Shown here piece by piece: positions 60,186 through 64,000 of a stretch of 64,000 nt of DNA. The position numbers and the translations under genes were made by a program. The stretch comes from Acidobacteriota bacterium (GTDB taxonomy: Bacteria; Acidobacteriota; Thermoanaerobaculia; UBA5066): NCBI GenBank assembly GCA_029781975.1, contig JAKOVQ010000021.1, positions 24,960 to 88,959 on the forward strand, written 5' to 3'. Under the pieces are notes generated by a model, which saw only the letters and a program-made list of their open reading frames with translations, was not told where the DNA came from and ran no database searches. Every line of letters starts with the position of its first letter. Position 1 is the stretch's first letter.

Positions 60186-61055
60186 ATGAAGAAGATGTTC
60201 CCCGCCCTCGTCCTCGCCGTCCTCGCGGCGCTCCCCGTCGCCGCGGAGGAGCTCAACGTCGACAAGATCCTCGCCGCCCAGAGCTTTGGCGTCGGCGCCG
60301 ACGCGATGCTGGCGAAGGTCAACGACCCGGCGAACACCGTCGCGCCGATGACCGCAGCCGACGTCGACAGGCTCCGCGCCGCCGGAATCCCCGAGGCGGT
60401 CGTCTCCGCCCTCCAGGCGAAGGCGTCCATGTCCGCTCCCGTCGCGCAGCCCGCCCCCCCCACGGCCCCCACCGGGACCCAGCCCGACAACCCTCGGGCC
60501 ATCACCATCGTGAAGGCCGTCCAGGCCGGGACGTCGGAGGCCCTCATCGTCAACCAGATCATGCAGGCGGGCGTCAACCAGCGTCCCACGCTGAACGACC
60601 TGATCTACATGAAGGAGAACAAGGTCCCCGAGGGAATCATCCGGGCCCTCATGGAGGCCCCGCTCGTCGCCGCGGGGACCACCGCCGCGGGCGGCAAGGC
60701 GGGCGTCCCCACCGAGGTGACGGTCGACGGGCTCGTGCGGACGACCGGGCTCTTCTCCAAGAACCGGACCGGGAAGCTGACCCTGACGAAGGACAAGATC
60801 GACTGGATGGACGGGACGAACCAGGCCGACAGCTTCGAGATGTTCCCGGCCGGGCTGAAGGCTGTCGAGGCGAAGTGCCTCGCGAGGGCCGAAGGGAAGT
60901 TCTGCCACGAGGTGACCTTCGAGATGTCGAAGGGAGACGACTTCACCTTCGTCGACGCCAAGAAGGACGTCGGAGGGAACGAGTCGATCCAGAAGCTCCT
61001 GGACACGGTCAAGACCTTCTACCCGAAGGTCCCGATCGTCGAGAAGGTCAACTAG
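60186..61055 (+). CDS. Exported protein of unknown function
   Basis: This 289-residue protein has a signal peptide (MKKMFPALVLAVLAALPVAA). Two helical regions follow, MTAADVDRLRAAGIPEAVVSAL and SEALIVNQIMQAGVNQRPTLNDLIYMKENKVP (in part), each like a short helical sensor unit in exported proteins. A C-terminal beta domain (GKLTLTKDKIDWMDG) resembles small lipid-binding domains. I do not recognise the family. The frame extends to 60147, but AAGGAG fixes ATG 60186. Confidence 0.75.
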   Translation: MKKMFPALVLAVLAALPVAAEELNVDKILAAQSFGVGADAMLAKVNDPANTVAPMTAADVDRLRAAGIPEAVVSALQAKASMSAPVAQPAPPTAPTGTQPDNPRAITIVKAVQAGTSEALIVNQIMQAGVNQRPTLNDLIYMKENKVPEGIIRALMEAPLVAAGTTAAGGKAGVPTEVTVDGLVRTTGLFSKNRTGKLTLTKDKIDWMDGTNQADSFEMFPAGLKAVEAKCLARAEGKFCHEVTFEMSKGDDFTFVDAKKDVGGNESIQKLLDTVKTFYPKVPIVEKVN

Positions 61056-61082
61056 CCGCCGTCCCCGCGGGAGGGTCCGCCC

Positions 61083-61690
61083 CTACCAGGAGAACCGTGC
61101 GCCCGCCCGCGCGCGCTTCAGGTCGGGGCGCGACCCGAACGGGCCGTACCGCGAGCCCCAGGGGACGTCCGCCCCGAGCGTGAGCGCGAGGGCGTCGGTC
61201 GCGTTCCAGGAGAGCTCGGCCTTCGCGAGGCCGTCGCCGTGGCGGAGGCCCTGTGTGAGGACGGCGCGCCAGCTCCCCCACCGCTCCGTCCCCTGCCAGA
61301 TCGCGAGGAAGGCCGGGAGGATCGCCCGGTCGAAGAGGAGGACGGGGTCGACGGGGGTCCCGCGCGCGTTCGCGGCGAACGTGACGAGGAAGGTGCCGTC
61401 CCCGAACGCCCGCTCGGCACCGACCGTCCAGATCAGCGCGTGGCCGAGGTCGGGGTCCTCCGAGGAGAGGAGCGAGCCTTCCGCGCGGAGGACCCACGCG
61501 CCGGCGAGGCGCGAGAGCTCGACGCCGACCGCGTCCTCCCGCGCGAAGCGAGGGCCCGCCGGCAGGGCGACGGCGTCGCCGTCCGGGTAGGCCCTGTCGG
61601 GACGAGGACGCCGTCGAAGCGGAGGGTCCCGGCCTGCCCGCGCGCGGCTCCGGCCGCAACCGCTCACGAGCAGGCAAGGAACGCGATCGC
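61083..61690 (-). pseudogene. Broken outer-membrane beta-barrel gene
   Basis: The frame ending at 61083 encodes amphipathic beta strands and closes with RARAGARFSW, an aromatic C-terminus typical of outer-membrane barrels. Upstream the coding sense shifts: a second frame reads AAGAARGQAGTLRFDGVLVP, which looks like a signal-peptide end and mature start, and is preceded in the same frame by LTAIAFLACS and a TGA stop. So a signal sequence, a stop and a frameshift lie within about 90 bases. Only about 190 residues of barrel remain. An alternative is a short intact gene starting near 61590. Confidence 0.5.
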
Positions 61691-61692
61691 CG

Positions 61693-63279
61693 TCAGCCGC
61701 GCATCTTCTTCTCGATCTCGGCGATCTCGAGGACCAGCGCGTCGAGCCGAGCCTTCCTGGCCGCGAGCTTCTCGGTGACGCTGGCGACCTTCTCGTTCAG
61801 GCTCTTCCGGATCTCCTCCGCGCGCGGCCCCTCGCGGAGCGAGGCGAGGGTCCCCTGCCAGCGGGCGAGGTGCCCCTCGTCGACCTTCATCGACTCCTCG
61901 ATCCGGGCGGCCTGCTCCTGCCGGCGGTTCCAGGCGTCCTTCAGGACCCCCTGCCAGTGCTCGTGGCGCCGGGCGCGCTCGGCCCGCGCGTCGTCGAGGA
62001 CCTTCGCGCATCCCGCCCGGAAGCGCTCCCAGAGCGCGTCGGCGACGGCGCGCGGGACGGGGCCCACCTCCCGCCACCTCTCCTTGAGCGCCTGCACGCG
62101 CGCCGAGGAGCCGCGCGGGTCGGACGTCCCGTCGAGCGCCTCCACCTCGGCGCAGAGCGCCTCCTTCCGCTCCTGGTTCTCCCGCCGGGCCTGGTCCTCA
62201 ACGCGCCTCGAGGCGGCCCGGGCCGCCCAGAAGGCGTCGACGGCGGCGCGGTAGCGGGTCCAGAGGGCCTGGTCGACGTCGCGCCCCGCCGAGCCCGCCG
62301 CCTTCCACCTCTCCTGCAGCTCCTTCAGCGACGCGGCCGTGGCCGCCCAGTCGGTCGACGCGGCGAGCGCCTCGGCCTCGGCGCAGAGGAGCTCCTTCCT
62401 CCCGCGGGCCTCGGCCCTCGACTCGTCGCGCTTCTCGAAGTGCTCCCGCCGCCGCGCGTAGAAGGCGTCGAACGGCGCCCGGAAACGGGGCCAGAGGGCG
62501 CGGTCGGCCTCCACGCCGGCCGAGCCGGCCTCGGTCCAGCGGGCCTGCAGGGTCCGGAGCTCCTGGTCCGCCTTCACCCATTCCTCGGAGTCGCGCAGCG
62601 CCTCCGCCGCCTCGCAGAGGGCCTCCTTCTCCTTCCGGTGCTCCTCGAGGACCTGCGCGACCCGCGCGGCCAGGGCGTCGACCTTCGCGAGGAGCGCCGG
62701 CACGTCGCCGAGACCGTCGGTCGCCGCGGCCTCCTCGCGCAGCTTCGCCACGCGCTCCCCGAACGTCCCCTTCCGCTTCCCTTCCTCGAACCCCTTCGCC
62801 AGCGCGTCGACCCGCTCGTCGAGCCTGCGGTACCGGCCGAGGAGGCCGGCGAGCGTCCGGTCGCGCTCCTCGGGCGTCGTCTTCCCGACGGCCTTCCCGT
62901 CGAGACGGCGGATCGTCCCGTCCTCCTCGACCGTCACCCACTTCTCGGCGGCGGCGACGTGCGCGGGGTCGGGGGGGCGCGGCTCGCGGGGGCGGGGAGG
63001 CTCGGGAGGCTCCGCACCTGTAACGACAGCCGCTGGAGCCTCCTCTCCCTGCTGCGCCTCGGCTTCACCGTCCGAGGAAACGGGCTCGGGTGCGAGCTCG
63101 GGAGCCGGTTCGGGGATCGGCGCGACCTCGGGCTCGACCGCCCGTCCGTCGATCCTGTCGGCGCCCTCCGCCAGCACGGGCTGGGCGTCCCCCACCGGAT
63201 CCACCGTCGGATCCACCGCGGGGGCTTCCGGGGGTGCCTTCTTCTTCCTGCCTCTGCCGACGCCTTTCGACTCAGCCAC
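61693..63279 (-). CDS. DUF349-repeat coiled-coil protein
   Basis: This 528-residue protein has an acidic proline/alanine-rich N-terminal third. About five DUF349 repeats follow, each with the LxxLxxRWxxxGxxxxxxxxxLWxRFRxxxDxF pattern (for example LQARWTEAGSAG, LWPRFRAPFDAFYARR). It ends in a coiled coil (SVTEKLAARKARLDALVLEIAEIEKKM in part). Family members are cytosolic and of unclear role. I chose the GTG at 63279 because GGAGG lies five bases upstream; the open frame runs to 63360 but would pass through the -10 box. Confidence 0.82.
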   Translation of the reverse strand: MAESKGVGRGRKKKAPPEAPAVDPTVDPVGDAQPVLAEGADRIDGRAVEPEVAPIPEPAPELAPEPVSSDGEAEAQQGEEAPAAVVTGAEPPEPPRPREPRPPDPAHVAAAEKWVTVEEDGTIRRLDGKAVGKTTPEERDRTLAGLLGRYRRLDERVDALAKGFEEGKRKGTFGERVAKLREEAAATDGLGDVPALLAKVDALAARVAQVLEEHRKEKEALCEAAEALRDSEEWVKADQELRTLQARWTEAGSAGVEADRALWPRFRAPFDAFYARRREHFEKRDESRAEARGRKELLCAEAEALAASTDWAATAASLKELQERWKAAGSAGRDVDQALWTRYRAAVDAFWAARAASRRVEDQARRENQERKEALCAEVEALDGTSDPRGSSARVQALKERWREVGPVPRAVADALWERFRAGCAKVLDDARAERARRHEHWQGVLKDAWNRRQEQAARIEESMKVDEGHLARWQGTLASLREGPRAEEIRKSLNEKVASVTEKLAARKARLDALVLEIAEIEKKMRG

Positions 63280-63330
63280 CGGGCCCTCCGTCACGGACGA
63301 CGCCTGCGCTGCGTGCGCGGGACCAGGGGG

Positions 63331-63336
63331 ATGATA
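63331..63336 (-). promoter_or_regulatory. -10 box for the DUF349 gene
   Basis: On the minus strand the hexamer reads TATCAT, 51 bases before the chosen GTG. The -35 is weak. Confidence 0.45.
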
Positions 63337-63425
63337 ACGACCCCGAACCTCTGCATGCACCAGGTAGCTTCCGCCAACGCTTCACTTTGCCGCCGGCGGG
63401 ATCGACTCCGGACCTCGCTCAGGCA

Positions 63426-63445
63426 AATCAAGGCGTCCCTTGATT
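63426..63445 (-). terminator. Stem-loop at the trailer side of the CRISPR array
   Basis: Perfect eight-base arms AATCAAGG and CCTTGATT enclose a CGTC loop. It lies between the array's distal end and the DUF349 promoter and could end the leftward CRISPR transcript. Confidence 0.5.
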
Positions 63446-63466
63446 CGGTCCCCTCGGGTAGCTTCG

Positions 63467-63499
63467 GAGTAACCCCATCAGCCCCGCGCGAGGCGTTCC
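63467..63499 (-). repeat. Decayed CRISPR repeat
   Basis: About 22 of 33 bases match the array repeat, including 14 of 15 across the core GCCCCGCGCGaGGCG. It sits 33 bases from the next repeat, matching the spacer size of the array. Confidence 0.55.
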
Positions 63500-63532
63500 C
63501 CGATCTCTCGCCTGCCGAGGCGACCGTCTCCG

Positions 63533-63768
63533 TGTCTCACCCACGCGCCCCGCGCGGGGCGCGACTCCTCGCCGCCGACTTCATGGCCAGGCTGCGCGGC
63601 GTTTCAACCCACGCGCCCCGCGCGGGGCGCGACCAGATCGACGGGGTGTCGGTGCTGATCTCAGCGACGTTTCAACCCACGCGCCCCGCGCGGGGCGCGA
63701 CCGCATCAACCCGGCCGAGCTGACCGGCAAGGTCGGTTTCAACCCACGCGCCCCGCGCGGGGCGCGAC
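63533..63768 (-). CRISPR. Type I-C-like CRISPR array, three spacers
   Basis: Four 33-base repeats lie at 63533-63565, 63601-63633, 63669-63701 and 63736-63768, with spacers of 35, 35 and 34 bases. On the minus strand the repeat begins GTCGCGCCCC and ends GGTTGAAAC, the type I-C form. The left-most repeat is altered in five or more of its first six plus-strand bases, marking the leader-distal end. The array is therefore read leftwards with the leader side at the right. The core CGCGCCCCGCGCGGGGCGCG is a perfect palindrome. No cas genes are in view. Confidence 0.93.
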
Positions 63769-63891
63769 GTTAGGGCGGTGGTCCCGCCGCTCGGAAAGTA
63801 GTCCAGTCGCCGCTCTGAAAGGGATCCACCCCCAGGCCTGAGAGCCGGTTACCGTCCGAGGTGCTAAAGCCGAGGAGGGACCGGACGAAGG
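63769..63891 (+). mobile_element. IS21-type left-end region
   Basis: Between the array and the istA start are two direct repeats of 21 bases (63785-63805 and 63808-63828) that share CGCCGCTC, GAAAG and TCCA in register. IS21-family ends typically carry several such transposase-binding repeats. The outer tip of the element cannot be fixed; it may lie directly at the last CRISPR repeat. A GAGGAGGG at about 63871 and GAAGG before the ATG could serve translation. Confidence 0.6.
63785..63828 (+). repeat. Two direct repeats, probable transposase-binding sites
   Basis: The copies agree at 17 of 21 positions with a 23-base period, placing them on nearly the same helix face every two turns. Confidence 0.65.
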
Positions 63892-64000
63892 ATGCTGAGG
63901 ATGGATCGCATACATGTTATTCGACACAAGGTTCTGGTGGAGGGGCGGAGCGCTCGTGGAGTGGCACGGGAGCTGGGGATCGCTCGGAAGACGGTGGCGA
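63892..64000 (+). CDS. IS21-family transposase IstA, N-terminal fragment (cut by window end)
   Basis: Translation from ATG 63892 gives about 36 residues beginning MLRMDRIHVIRHKVLVEG. They continue into a helix-turn-helix RGVARELGIARKTVA, the standard IstA opening. The gene continues beyond the window; an istB ATPase gene is expected after it. Base composition is lower in GC than the surrounding chromosome, as expected for a mobile element. Confidence 0.8.
   Translation, partial: MLRMDRIHVIRHKVLVEGRSARGVARELGIARKTVA

Noticed and set aside
63280..63360. Upstream extension of the DUF349 gene to a GTG at 63360
   Set aside because: The extension would place the TATCAT -10 box inside the gene, and a good ribosome-binding site supports the start at 63279.
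1..64000. rRNA, tRNA or cas genes
   Set aside because: None could be recognised by eye; a covariance-model and HMM scan would be needed to exclude small or divergent cases.

Overview
This window (about 64 kb, very GC-rich, roughly 70% or more by eye) looks like chromosome of a Gram-negative, high-GC bacterium. It has an OmpA-family envelope protein, many signal peptides and lipoproteins, a probable outer-membrane barrel remnant, a monohaem cytochrome c and a 2[4Fe-4S] ferredoxin. The gene mix (FG-GAP repeat protein, DUF2891, DUF4010, DUF5694, LTA4H-type aminopeptidase, Ser/Thr kinase, SpoIIE phosphatase) and the frequent -10-like boxes directly in front of start codons fit Acidobacteriota best. 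Myxococcota or a related group cannot be excluded. No rRNA or tRNA gene was recognised.

Layout. 0.1-4.5 kb: a two-gene membrane GT-C-like unit and a large secreted FG-GAP protein. 4.6-11 kb: small DUF1508-like protein, DUF4010 membrane protein, an ABC sugar-type importer (binding protein and two permeases, no ATPase) and a secreted amidase. 11-21 kb: GAF-SpoIIE phosphatase, aldo/keto reductase, tyrosine-phosphatase-like protein, orphan HicB, OmpA protein, DHFR-like reductase, TraB-like lipoprotein, metallophosphoesterase, OsmC, GYD protein and an SLC13 symporter. 21-31 kb: IMPACT/DinB pair, an esterase fused to a secretin-type STN domain, M48 protease with a P-type ATPase, OPT transporter and a TPR protein. 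31-33 kb: cytochrome c, ferredoxin and a secreted protein, with strong stem-loop terminators. 33-38 kb: five-gene run (kinase, DUF2891, YecH, methyltransferase, DUF502). 38-41 kb: coupled acyl-ligase/GAF/YkgJ operon. 41-49 kb: rubrerythrin, aldo/keto reductase, then a peptide-use locus (APC permease, M50 protease and M1 aminopeptidase divergent from a POT peptide importer) and an acid phosphatase. 49-58 kb: HEXXH protein, TetR-controlled diiron protein, LytS-type histidine kinase translationally coupled to a nucleosidase, acetate-transporter-like protein, DUF5924/DUF2914 protein and a histidine-ammonia-lyase homologue with an Ala-Cys-Gly MIO triad. 58-63 kb: Sel1 protein, secreted protein, a broken outer-membrane gene and a DUF349 protein.

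The right edge holds a small type I-C-like CRISPR array (four recognisable repeats plus one badly decayed one) read leftwards. On its leader side lie transposase-site-like direct repeats and the start of an IS21-type istA gene that runs off the window. No cas genes are present. The most unusual items are the esterase-STN fusion, the Ala-Cys-Gly lyase, the eroded CRISPR array beside an IS, the TetR operator sitting on a probable leaderless start, the kinase-nucleosidase coupling and the widespread leaderless signature.
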